32,877 bases of DNA, taken from NCBI GenBank assembly GCA_964523945.1, contig CAZGBU010000010.1, positions 1-32,877 on the forward strand, in the 5' to 3' direction. Under the pieces are notes generated by a model that saw only the letters and a list, made by a program, of their open reading frames with translations, was not told the DNA's origin and searched no databases. Every line of letters begins with the position of its first letter. Position 1 is the first letter of the stretch. The translations under genes were made by a program, and so were the position numbers. Below, one piece after another: positions 22,381-30,682 of this stretch. The stretch is from CAKTOF01 sp964523945 (GTDB taxonomy: Bacteria > Bacillota > Clostridia > Oscillospirales > Oscillospiraceae).

Positions 22381-23703
22381 TCATCCATCCTTTTTTTCAT
22401 CACCGAACACGGTGGGCAGGGCGTAGTCGGCCAGCTCCCGGACAACGGCGTCCAGGTCGATGGTCGGGAATTTTCCGGCTGCGTAGAGAATCGTTCCGCG
22501 CACCATCGTCAGGCAGACGTCGTGGCCTGAGGCGGCGTAGACGATTGTCGAGGCGATATCGTGCGTTGGGATCAGGTGCGGCTGCGTGAAATCAAGCATG
22601 ATGAGGTCGGCGTCCATCCCAACTTTGATCTGCCCGCACTCGTTTTCGCGCCCCTGTGCCTTTGCACCGCACACGGTTGCCATCAGCAGGACGGCTTTGG
22701 CATTGAGCGCAGCGGCGTCAAGGTGCTTGCCCTTGGCTGTCAGCGCGGCGGCCTTCATCTCCTCAAACAGGTCGAGGTTGTTATTGGAGGCCGCGCCGTC
22801 GGTGCCAAGACAGACGTTCATCCCGTCCTTGACCATGGCCATCACATCGGCTGTGCCGCTGCCGAGCTTAAGGTTGCTGACCGGACAGTGGACGGCCGAG
22901 ACGCCGCGGCGGGCGAGCAGCTTCCGATCCTCCGGCTCGAGCCAGACGCAGTGCGTCGCGACGGCGCGCGCACCCCAGACGTTGTGACAGTCGAGCACCT
23001 GCGCGGGCGTCAGGCCGTTGCGCGAAAGACTGCCCATGTGCTCGGCCTTTGTCTCGGACAGATGCACCTGCATGCCGATGCCCTCGTTGATTGCAAATTC
23101 GCTCAGTGCGTCCCAGAGCGGATAGGTCGAGGTGTATTCGCCGTGGATACTGGCCTCGATGCGGATACGGCCGTTGTCATAGCCATGCCACTTCTCTTTG
23201 GCGGCAACCAGCTCCTGACAGGCTGGGAACGTCTCAAAGTCGAACTTGTCGCCGAGGAACATTGTCGTGCCGCGGGAGATATTGGCCTTGATGCCCGACT
23301 CCGCCACGGCTTCAGCAATCGCCCCAATGTGGTCGTACATCTCCGAGACGCTTGTCACGCCGAAGCGCAGGCTCTCAGCAATGCCGAGCAGCGCCCCCGC
23401 CTTGACCGAACGGTCGTCCATTTTGGCCTCGCGGGGGAAGATGTGCTCGTTGAGCCAGGTGTTCAGGTCATAGTCGTCTGCGTAGCTGCGCAGCAGCGTC
23501 ATCGGCAGATGGGTGTGGCAGTTGATGAGCCCCGGCATCAGCACCATGCCGGTGCCGTCAATGATGGTCTGCGGCTTTTCCTCCGGCGCGGTGCAGCCGA
23601 GCCAGGAGATTTTGCCGTCCGTGACACCGACGAATGCGTCAGTGAGGATCTCAAAGCGCTCGTTCATTGTCACGACGGTGATGCGGGAAAACAGGGTATC
23701 CAT
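22381..23703 (-). CDS. mtaD: Amidohydrolase of the 5-methylthioadenosine/S-adenosylhomocysteine deaminase (MtaD) type
   Basis: The 440-residue protein follows the metal-dependent amidohydrolase plan. There is a small beta-domain at the N-terminus, then MPGLINCHTHLPMTLLRS (H63 and H65 bind zinc), MQVHLSETKAEH, VATHCVWL and LGTDGAASNNNLDLFEEMK. The SNNNLDLFEEM motif and overall spacing are typical of MtaD/SsnA-type deaminases. These convert SAH to S-inosylhomocysteine, MTA to methylthioinosine, or adenosine to inosine. The ATG at 23703 follows AAGGAGG. It sits 11 nt after hemZ. A direct link to HemZ chemistry is not clear, except that radical SAM enzymes consume SAM whose products need recycling. 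The ring substrate is uncertain (other amino-heterocycles possible). Confidence 0.85.
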   Translation of the reverse strand: MDTLFSRITVVTMNERFEILTDAFVGVTDGKISWLGCTAPEEKPQTIIDGTGMVLMPGLINCHTHLPMTLLRSYADDYDLNTWLNEHIFPREAKMDDRSVKAGALLGIAESLRFGVTSVSEMYDHIGAIAEAVAESGIKANISRGTTMFLGDKFDFETFPACQELVAAKEKWHGYDNGRIRIEASIHGEYTSTYPLWDALSEFAINEGIGMQVHLSETKAEHMGSLSRNGLTPAQVLDCHNVWGARAVATHCVWLEPEDRKLLARRGVSAVHCPVSNLKLGSGTADVMAMVKDGMNVCLGTDGAASNNNLDLFEEMKAAALTAKGKHLDAAALNAKAVLLMATVCGAKAQGRENECGQIKVGMDADLIMLDFTQPHLIPTHDIASTIVYAASGHDVCLTMVRGTILYAAGKFPTIDLDAVVRELADYALPTVFGDEKKDG

Positions 23704-23714
23704 GCGAGCCTCCT

Positions 23715-25184
23715 TCAGGATGTGCTTGCCGGTTTGGCAAGGACGCCCGGCAGGCTGCGCTTTTCGGCGCAGACGCTGTCGATGCGCTCGATGTATTCTT
23801 TCGGATATTTTGGGTTGTGAAAGCGGATGAGCCGGCCATGCGGCAGATTGACCTTGGTCATCCCGCCGGCGCCGGCGGAGAGAATCGTCTGCAGCTCTTC
23901 CATCATGTAGATGTTGTAAAGGCATGCGAAACCCGGCCGTGTCCAGCCGACGTTTTCGAAGCTGCCGGACATGTACTTCTGCCGGTAGAGATAATACGGT
24001 ACATAGCCCGCTGTGCGCAGCGCCGCCTCTGCGCCGGAGAGCATTTCGCCGACGGTGGCTTCCTCCGGCAGGCGCTCCGGCCGCGCAAACAGCGCTGCTC
24101 CCTTTTTCAGCGCCAGGGTATGGACAGTGATGTTCTCCGGCCCGAGCGCGATCACGCGCTCGAGTGAGTCGGAAAATGATTCCGCCGTGTCATCCGGCAG
24201 GCCGGCAATCAGATCCATGTTGACGGCGGGAAAACCAGCGCGCCGCGCGTCGGCAAATGTGTCGACGACCATCTGCGCGCTGTGCCGGCGGCCGACACCG
24301 TGCAGCACGGCATCGTTCATTGTCTGTGGGTTGATGCTGATGCGCCCGGCACCGTGTGCGGCAATGACGCCAAGCTTCTCCGGTGTGATCGTATCCGGCC
24401 GTCCACCCTCCACGGTATACTCCAAAAGTGCGGATCTGTCAATCACCCGGTCGATTTTTTCCATCAGTGTGTCGAGCTGCTGCGCCGAGAGCGTCGTCGG
24501 CGTACCGCCTCCGATGTAGATCGTACGCACGCGCATGCCGGCCGTGCAGATGCAATCTCCCACAGCGTCCAGCTCGTGCAGCAGCGCGTCCAGATACTGC
24601 GCGAGCATTGTCCCGCTCTTTTCGACCGCCTGGCTGACAAAGCTGCAATAGATACAGCGTGTTGGACAGAACGGAATGCCGACGTACAGCGAAATGTCTT
24701 CCGGCGCGAGCAGGGCGCTGGCTTTCGCCGTCTCGACCGAGCACTCGACGCACAGCTTCCGGCGCGAGGGGGAGACGTAATAGGTGTCGCGCAGCAGCCG
24801 GTCCGCCTGCAACGGCGTGCCGCCTGCGAGCAGGCAGCGCGTGGTGAGCTTGCTCGGCCGAACGCCGGACAGTGCGCCCCAGGGCGGCTCGGTGCCAAGC
24901 AGCGCCACGGCCGCCCGGTAGTAGCTCTGCCGCAGGATCTGCCGGCGCAGCGGCTCGGTTGCCTGCTCACGCCGCGTCCGGCGCGATGCGCGCGCCGTTT
25001 TTCCGTGCCAGGTGATCGCGGTTGTCGCCGTCAGATAGACAGCGCCTTCGCTGAGTGTGCTGACGGCCCCGTCGCAGCCGGAAAACGGCTGCTCGGTGTA
25101 CTCCATCCGCTCGCCCGGAAACAGCGAAAGCTGGATTTGCTCCAGCGCGTAGCGGTACGCATGACCGCGCAGATACAGCTTCAT
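23715..25184 (-). CDS. hemZ: HemZ-type radical SAM protein (coproporphyrinogen dehydrogenase-like)
   Basis: The 489-residue protein has a 160-residue N-terminal region followed by a radical SAM barrel. The cluster motif is CPTRCIYC (C173, C177, C180), and the SAM-binding glycine run is TIYIGGGTPTTL. Later RISINPQTMNDAVLHGVGR and MDLIAGLPDD are HemN/HemZ family signatures. The C-terminal FENVGWTRPGFACLYNIYMMEE is the HemZ-type end. HemZ was linked to oxygen-independent coproporphyrinogen III oxidation in B. subtilis, but many anaerobes without other heme genes keep it, so the reaction here is open. The ATG overlaps the stop of the upstream hydrolase gene by 4 nt. Confidence 0.92.
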   Translation of the reverse strand: MKLYLRGHAYRYALEQIQLSLFPGERMEYTEQPFSGCDGAVSTLSEGAVYLTATTAITWHGKTARASRRTRREQATEPLRRQILRQSYYRAAVALLGTEPPWGALSGVRPSKLTTRCLLAGGTPLQADRLLRDTYYVSPSRRKLCVECSVETAKASALLAPEDISLYVGIPFCPTRCIYCSFVSQAVEKSGTMLAQYLDALLHELDAVGDCICTAGMRVRTIYIGGGTPTTLSAQQLDTLMEKIDRVIDRSALLEYTVEGGRPDTITPEKLGVIAAHGAGRISINPQTMNDAVLHGVGRRHSAQMVVDTFADARRAGFPAVNMDLIAGLPDDTAESFSDSLERVIALGPENITVHTLALKKGAALFARPERLPEEATVGEMLSGAEAALRTAGYVPYYLYRQKYMSGSFENVGWTRPGFACLYNIYMMEELQTILSAGAGGMTKVNLPHGRLIRFHNPKYPKEYIERIDSVCAEKRSLPGVLAKPASTS

Positions 25185-25795
25185 GCTTCGCCAATGGCCT
25201 GCAGCATGAAAAAGTTGGTTTTCCGCTCACGCTCGAGCGTGGTCGAGCCGGTATGGCCGGAGAGCACGGTGTAGTCTCCATCCAGATGGTACAGCCTGCT
25301 CAGCGACGCCATCATCTGCTCCCAGCTACCGCCGGGGAAATCCGTCCGGCCGCACGAGCCCTGGAACAGCGTATCGCCCGCAAAGAGCACGTCGCCGCAC
25401 AGCAGGCATACCGAGCCGGGCGTATGACCGGGGGTGTGCATCACGCGGAATGTGATCGCACCGAGCGCCACGGTATCGCCCTCGTCATAGTAATGGTATT
25501 CCCAATCAGGGTCAAGCATACCCTGCGACATCGAATTGTCGTAGCTGAATTCGTCCCGGTGGATCCAGATCGGCACACTGCCGCCCTCGATCAGCCCGCG
25601 CACGCCGCCGACGTGGTCAAAATGTGCATGCGTCAGCAGGATCATGCGCAGCGTGAGATGGTGCTCATCGAGCCAGGTGCGCAGCGCGCGGCCGCTGTCG
25701 CCGGGATCAATGATGGCGGCGTCGCCGGTCTGCTCATCCCAGACGATATAGCAGTTGGTGGCCAGTTCGCCGACCTGCGCGGTGTATATTTTCAT
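25181..25795 (-). CDS. Metallo-beta-lactamase-fold hydrolase (glyoxalase II-like)
   Basis: The 204-residue protein carries the metal motif THAHFDH (H56, H58, D60, H61). Further ligands are HTPGHTPGS, AGDTLF and the late LSGHTGSTT. This set binds two metal ions and is shared by glyoxalase II and related thioesterases. The start KIYTAQVGELATNCYIVWDE is typical of the short clostridial group found between dtd and hemZ. It lacks the glutathione-binding C-terminal domain of true glyoxalase II, so S-lactoylglutathione is unlikely as substrate. The ATG at 25795 is 20 nt after dtd and the end overlaps hemZ. Function beyond a cytoplasmic hydrolase is not known to me. Confidence 0.9.
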   Translation of the reverse strand: MKIYTAQVGELATNCYIVWDEQTGDAAIIDPGDSGRALRTWLDEHHLTLRMILLTHAHFDHVGGVRGLIEGGSVPIWIHRDEFSYDNSMSQGMLDPDWEYHYYDEGDTVALGAITFRVMHTPGHTPGSVCLLCGDVLFAGDTLFQGSCGRTDFPGGSWEQMMASLSRLYHLDGDYTVLSGHTGSTTLERERKTNFFMLQAIGEA

Positions 25796-25815
25796 TGGAT
25801 CACCTCATCGGTAAT

Positions 25816-26265
25816 TTACATAATATCATCAGTATCCACAATCAGCGTCACCGGTCCGTCATTGACGGAGGCAACCTGCATCTCGGCGCCAAAGCGTCCG
25901 TGTGCCGGCGGGAAGCCGAGCCGGGCGCATTCATCCAGGAACTGTTCATAGAGCGGCTCGGCAATCTCCGGCCCCGCTGCGCCGGTGAAGCTTGGCCGGC
26001 GGCCTTTACGGCAGTCACCGTAAAGTGTGAACTGACTGACGACCAGCACGCTGCCGCCCACGTCGGCGAGCGAGCGGTTCATCTTCCCGGCGTCGTCTTC
26101 AAAGATCCGGAGACCAAGTACCTTTTCGCACAGCTTTCGCATCTGTGCCGGCGTATCGCCGGGCGCGACGCCGAGCAGGATCAGAAGTCCGTGGCCGATT
26201 TCCCCCTCGACCCGGCTGTCAATTGTAACGGAGGCTGCTCGGACCCGTGTGACCACGGCGCGCAT
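25816..26265 (-). CDS. dtd: D-aminoacyl-tRNA deacylase
   Basis: It removes D-amino acids, and glycine from mischarged tRNA-Ala, protecting translation. The 149-residue protein is standard length and begins MRAVVTRVRAASVTID. The substrate-binding SQFTLYGDCRKGRRPSF motif is present. Near the C-terminus is NDGPVTL, with the Gly-cisPro pair that gives chiral proofreading. The ATG shares one base with the relA stop (TGATG), so translation is coupled to the (p)ppGpp enzyme, an arrangement widespread in Firmicutes. Confidence 0.97.
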   Translation of the reverse strand: MRAVVTRVRAASVTIDSRVEGEIGHGLLILLGVAPGDTPAQMRKLCEKVLGLRIFEDDAGKMNRSLADVGGSVLVVSQFTLYGDCRKGRRPSFTGAAGPEIAEPLYEQFLDECARLGFPPAHGRFGAEMQVASVNDGPVTLIVDTDDIM

Positions 26266-28451
26266 CAGGCATGCCCCCTTCGAATGTTGGTGACACCCGA
26301 GATGGCGCGGATCTTGTTTTGAACGGCATTCAGTTCATTGACGTTGTGCACCTCGAACGAGAGCGTCGTGAGGCAGCGACCGCCGGGAAACCCCTTGGCG
26401 GAGATCTCGGAGACGCGGATCTTCAGGGTTGCCATAATAGTTGCGATATCGAGCACCAACCCGTCGCGGTCGACCGAGTCGATCTCAAGCGTGGTGGTGA
26501 ACGGATCGGTCAGGGTATCCTCCCAGGCGACCTTGACCCAGCGGCCGGAGTATTCCGGCGACGCTGCGCCGGCGGCGTTCGGGCAGTCGCGCCGGTGGAT
26601 GGAGACGCCGTAGCCCTTGGTGATAAAGCCGACAATGTCGTCGCCGGGGACGGGCGTACAGCAGCGCGAAAGCTTGATCATGCAGTTGTCAATGTCCTCA
26701 ACAATAATACCCGTATCGCTGCGGCGCTGCTTCTTGGTCTGGGCGGAGGACAGGTCGACTTTGACTGCGGCCTCCTTGGGTACGGCGCGGTTGGCGCGGA
26801 TCAGCTCTTCCTTGACGCGGTTGACCGCCTTGAGTGCGGTCAGGCCGCCGTAGCCGATGGCGGCGTACAGATCGTCAAGCGAGTCAAAGCCGACTTTGCG
26901 CAGAATGATGGGCAGCAGCTCCTCGTTTTGCTGGATGAGCGACGGGCTGATGCCGATGTGGCGCAGCTCGGCATCAAAGCTCGAACGGCCGCGTTCGATG
27001 TTCTCCTCGCGGCGCTCTTTTTTGTACCACTGCTTGATTTTATTGCGTGCCTGGTTGGATTTGCACAGCTTGAGCCAGTCGCGGCTTGGACCCTTGGCCG
27101 ACTGCGAGGTAATGACCTCGCAGATGTCGCCGTTCTGCAGAACGGCGTCGTAGCCGGCGATGCGGTTGTTGATCTTCGCGCCAACCATGTGGTTGCCGAC
27201 CTCGGAGTGAATCGCATAGGCGAAGTCAATCGGCGTTGAGCCGGCCGGCAGCGAGATCACCTTGCCCTTTGGTGTGAAGACGAAGACCTCGTCGTCAAAC
27301 ATGTCGACCTTGAGCGAATTGATATAGTCCTCGGCCTCGGTATCCTGCTGGTTTTCGAGCAGGCGGCGCACCCATTCGAACTGCTGCTCGGAGCCGGCAC
27401 CGTCGCCGTTCTGTTTGTATTTCCAGTGCGCGGCGATGCCGTATTCAGCGGTCTCGTGCATCTCCCAGGTGCGGATCTGCACCTCAAACGGGATGCCGTC
27501 TTTGCCGATGACGGTCGTGTGCAGGCTCTGGTACATGTTGGGCTTCGGGGTGGAAATATAGTCCTTGAACCGGCCCGGGACAAGGTTAAACAGGTCGTGT
27601 ACATGGCCGAGGACGTTGTAGCAGTCTGTGATGGAGTCGACAATGACGCGGAACGCGTACAGATCGTACAGCTCGTCAATGTTTTTGTGCTGATTGTACA
27701 TCTTGCGGTAGATCGAGTAGACGTGCTTGACGCGCGCCTGGATCGTACATTTGATGCCGACGGATTCGAGCCGTTCACGCAGCTGGCTCTCGATGGTCTG
27801 CATGAACTGCTCGGTGGCAGCCTTATGTTCGTCGAGATACTGCATGATTTTCTGATAGCCCTGCGGGTCGAGATACTGCAGGCTCGCGTCCTCAAGCTCC
27901 CACTTGATGCGTTGCATGCCGAGCCGGTGCGCCAGCGGGGCATAGATATCCATGGTTTCCATGGATTTAGAGATCTGCTTGGCAGGCGTCTGGTATTCAA
28001 GCGTGCGCGTATTGTGCAGCCGGTCGGCAATTTTGATGAGGATGACGCGGATGTCCTTGCTCATGGCCATGAACATCTTGCGCAGATTTTCCATCTGCTG
28101 CTCCTCAGTTGTGGAGTATTGCACGCGCGTCAGCTTGGTAACGCCCTCAACAAGCTGTGCAACAGTGCTGCCGAACAGGCGCGAGATCTCGTCAAACGTT
28201 GAGTCGGTGTCTTCAATGCAGTCGTGCAGCAGCGCGCCCAGAATGGCGTCGGTATCCAGCCCGAGCTCGGCGATGATCTGCGCAACGGCGAGCGGATGGA
28301 TGATGTAGGGCGAACCGTCCTTCCGCTTCTGATCTTTGTGCTTTTCCGTCGCATATTCGACAGCCGCATCGATGCGCGCCATATCGGCCGAGGGGTTATG
28401 CTCAAGAATCGCGGCTTTCATGGAAGCATAGTGTTCAGAGACGGATTCCAT
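26265..28451 (-). CDS. relA: Bifunctional (p)ppGpp synthetase/hydrolase
   Basis: The 728-residue Rel protein controls the stringent response at the ribosome. The N-terminal HD hydrolase is intact (SPYIIHPLAVAQI; LLHDCIEDTDS; KIADRLHNTRT). The synthetase domain has the family motifs RVKHVYSIYRKM, DLYAFRVIV, YQSLHTTVIG and EVQIRTWEMHETAEYGIAAHW. A TGS domain follows (FVFTPKGKVISLPAGSTPIDFAY). Then comes a zinc-finger domain with CMIKLSRCCTPVPGD and HRRDCPN, and finally an ACT domain. Both catalytic sets are present, so it should make and degrade (p)ppGpp. The ATG is 3 nt after recJ, with AGAGGTG within its end. In many Clostridia apt lies between recJ and relA; here it is missing. Confidence 0.97.
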   Translation of the reverse strand: MESVSEHYASMKAAILEHNPSADMARIDAAVEYATEKHKDQKRKDGSPYIIHPLAVAQIIAELGLDTDAILGALLHDCIEDTDSTFDEISRLFGSTVAQLVEGVTKLTRVQYSTTEEQQMENLRKMFMAMSKDIRVILIKIADRLHNTRTLEYQTPAKQISKSMETMDIYAPLAHRLGMQRIKWELEDASLQYLDPQGYQKIMQYLDEHKAATEQFMQTIESQLRERLESVGIKCTIQARVKHVYSIYRKMYNQHKNIDELYDLYAFRVIVDSITDCYNVLGHVHDLFNLVPGRFKDYISTPKPNMYQSLHTTVIGKDGIPFEVQIRTWEMHETAEYGIAAHWKYKQNGDGAGSEQQFEWVRRLLENQQDTEAEDYINSLKVDMFDDEVFVFTPKGKVISLPAGSTPIDFAYAIHSEVGNHMVGAKINNRIAGYDAVLQNGDICEVITSQSAKGPSRDWLKLCKSNQARNKIKQWYKKERREENIERGRSSFDAELRHIGISPSLIQQNEELLPIILRKVGFDSLDDLYAAIGYGGLTALKAVNRVKEELIRANRAVPKEAAVKVDLSSAQTKKQRRSDTGIIVEDIDNCMIKLSRCCTPVPGDDIVGFITKGYGVSIHRRDCPNAAGAASPEYSGRWVKVAWEDTLTDPFTTTLEIDSVDRDGLVLDIATIMATLKIRVSEISAKGFPGGRCLTTLSFEVHNVNELNAVQNKIRAISGVTNIRRGHA

Positions 28452-28454
28452 GGG

Positions 28455-30515
28455 TCAGTCACCTCTTAGTTCTTTTAGATGGATCATGATGCTGCTGCTG
28501 TTCAGGTCGACCTTGCGGCTCGGAACAGTCAGCTGGATATGTACCTCCTGGCGGCGGGTATGTAGATCGATCAGGCCGCGCTCGGAAAATACATCCAGAC
28601 AGATGCGTGTGCGCATCGGGCTGGCCGGAAGGCCGGTGGAGCGCGCCACCTTGCGCGCCAGACAGGTCTCATCGTCGAGCAGGCTGCCATTTTCGGCGTT
28701 GGCGCACAGATACTTCCAGACAGCGACAAATTCGGCGCGGCTGGGCGTGAGCTGAGCTGCTTCGTCCGGGGAAATTGTCTTGTTCCCCGTGAGCCGGTGA
28801 TAGAGCGCAAGCTCGCTGCGCGTCGCCTCGCGCGTGCTGCTGCACGGGCGGATATCAATCAGATTGAGCTGCACCGAGCGCGTACCGCGGAATTCATTGA
28901 TCTGCGGCGTGTAGGCAATCTCGACCACGTCGCCGACGCAGACGGCACTGCGCAGTGCGTTCATCGAGAAGAAGATGGCGTTGAATACCTGTCGGCCGCG
29001 CCGCAGCCGCAGCTTCAGATGTTTGCTGCCGCCGACCTCAGTGAGCTGCTCGATGCGCAGATTGTCCAGGAAGAACACCGGGCGCGGGCAGCTGGCGCCG
29101 CACGGTTCGAGTTCGTCAAGCGCCGCGACATTGTGTAGCGTCAAAAGTTCCGGCGGAACGGCACAGTCAATTTCGAGTGCTGCGGCCTGCTCGCCGGAAG
29201 CGGAAAACGCCGTGGCAAGCGCAGTCATGCGCGTACGGAACGCGTCGATGTTTTCCCGCCGGATGGTAAAGCCGGCCGCGAGGTCGTGGCCGCCGTAATT
29301 CTCCAGCAGCTCGGAAAGCTCAGCCAGCGAGGCAAACAGATGAAAGCCGCCGTAGCTGCGCGAAGAAGCTTTCCCTTTTTCGCCGTCAAGACAGATGAGA
29401 AAGACCGGACACAGGTAGTCCTCAGCCAGGCGCGAGGCGACGATGCCGACCACACCCTGGTGCCATGTTTCACTGGCCATGACGATGGCCGCGGGGTGCT
29501 CTGTCTGCGCCAGCCTTGCGGCGGCGTCGGCATAAATTCCGGCTTCGATCTGCTGGCGCTGCCGGTTGAGGTCACACAGCTGTGCGGCCAGCTGCTTCGC
29601 GCGCTGCACATCCTCGGTCAGAAACAGCTCAAACGCCAGTTCCACCTGCCCGAGCCGGCCGGCCGCGTTGATGCGCGGTGCAAGCATATAGCCGATCGTA
29701 CCGGCCGTAATGGTTTTGCCCTCGCAGCCGCACTCATGCATCAGCGCCCGGATGCCGGGACGGGCGGGAGACTGCAGCGCGGCCAGTCCGGCACGCACAA
29801 ACGTACGGTTTTCGCCGACAAGCGGCATCACGTCGGCCACAGTTCCCATGCAGACAAGGTCACAGTAGCGCTCGAGCATGGCTGCCTGATCGCCGCTGAT
29901 GGCGGCAACAAGCTTGAATGCCACGCCGACGCCAGCCAGACCGGGGTTCGGGTAGGAGCAGCCGGGCTGATGGGGATCGACGACGGCGCAGGCGCGCGGC
30001 AGGCCGCTTTTGCATTCATGGTGATCGGTGACAACAAGATCAATGCCGAGGCTGGTGCACAGCTCGGCCTCGACCATGGCAGTGATGCCGCAGTCGACGG
30101 TGACGATCAGGCTGACGCCTGCGTCGCTAAGCTGGCGGATGGCTGTCTCATTCAGGCCGTATCCTTCCTCGATGCGGCCGGGGATGTAGCTGACGCACCG
30201 TGCGCCGGCACGCCGGAGGAAGTCAGTCAACAGGCAGGTTGCGGTGATGCCGTCCACGTCGTAATCGCCATAGACGGCGATCGTCTCGCCGCGGTCCATG
30301 GCGGTACGTACGCGCGCGGCGGCCTGCGCTATGCCCTGCAGCAACATTGGTTCGTGCAGCGGCTCGTCGGAGGTCAGAAATGAAAGCGCCTTCTCCGGCG
30401 TATCATATCCACGGCTGCACAGAACACATGCGGTAAGCGGACTGACGCCGGCCGCGCAGAGCTGCTGCGCAGCGCCGGCGTCATAGTCGGACACATTCCA
30501 GGTTCCGTATTTCAA
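28455..30515 (-). CDS. recJ: Single-stranded-DNA-specific 5'-3' exonuclease RecJ
   Basis: The 686-residue protein is a DHH-family nuclease used in recombination and mismatch repair. Metal-binding motifs are IAVYGDYDVDGITATCLL, VTVDCGI and VVTDHHE. The C-terminal DHHA1 half contains SSRSYGGFHLF and ENYGGHDLAAGFTI. An OB-like domain and a further C-terminal extension follow, the latter (about 575-686) typical of Firmicute RecJ. The start is TTG at 30513-30515; no in-frame ATG or GTG lies between it and the promoter, and the upstream binding site is weak (TGGATG). That suggests low translation. It is the first gene of the run to rqcP. Confidence 0.95.
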   Translation of the reverse strand: MKYGTWNVSDYDAGAAQQLCAAGVSPLTACVLCSRGYDTPEKALSFLTSDEPLHEPMLLQGIAQAAARVRTAMDRGETIAVYGDYDVDGITATCLLTDFLRRAGARCVSYIPGRIEEGYGLNETAIRQLSDAGVSLIVTVDCGITAMVEAELCTSLGIDLVVTDHHECKSGLPRACAVVDPHQPGCSYPNPGLAGVGVAFKLVAAISGDQAAMLERYCDLVCMGTVADVMPLVGENRTFVRAGLAALQSPARPGIRALMHECGCEGKTITAGTIGYMLAPRINAAGRLGQVELAFELFLTEDVQRAKQLAAQLCDLNRQRQQIEAGIYADAAARLAQTEHPAAIVMASETWHQGVVGIVASRLAEDYLCPVFLICLDGEKGKASSRSYGGFHLFASLAELSELLENYGGHDLAAGFTIRRENIDAFRTRMTALATAFSASGEQAAALEIDCAVPPELLTLHNVAALDELEPCGASCPRPVFFLDNLRIEQLTEVGGSKHLKLRLRRGRQVFNAIFFSMNALRSAVCVGDVVEIAYTPQINEFRGTRSVQLNLIDIRPCSSTREATRSELALYHRLTGNKTISPDEAAQLTPSRAEFVAVWKYLCANAENGSLLDDETCLARKVARSTGLPASPMRTRICLDVFSERGLIDLHTRRQEVHIQLTVPSRKVDLNSSSIMIHLKELRGD

Positions 30516-30555
30516 TTTTAATGCACATCCAGAATATCATTTTTCTTTTTCGAGT

Positions 30556-30584
30556 ATTATATCAAATTCCATCGCTTTTCACAA
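30556..30584 (-). promoter_or_regulatory. Promoter of the recJ-to-rqcP operon
   Basis: On the minus strand TTGTGA (30584-30579), a 17-nt spacer and a perfect -10 TATAAT (30561-30556) place the transcript start near 30549. That leaves about 34 nt before the recJ TTG. It is the only strong promoter I see for this run on that side. Confidence 0.68.
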
Positions 30585-30622
30585 TGAGAAATTGACGAAT
30601 TTGGTGAAAATGCAGATACGCA

Positions 30623-30652
30623 TTGCAATTTGGGCAGTTCAAATGGTAAGAT
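30623..30652 (+). promoter_or_regulatory. Candidate promoter of the tyrosine phosphatase gene
   Basis: TTGCAA (30623-30628), an 18-nt spacer and TAAGAT (30647-30652) each match consensus at four of six positions. An alternative -35 TTGACG at 30592-30597 has only a poor -10 (GATACG). The divergent recJ promoter lies about 40 bp upstream. Confidence 0.45.
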
Positions 30653-30682
30653 AGCCGTATCATACAGCAGGAGGGAAGCAAA

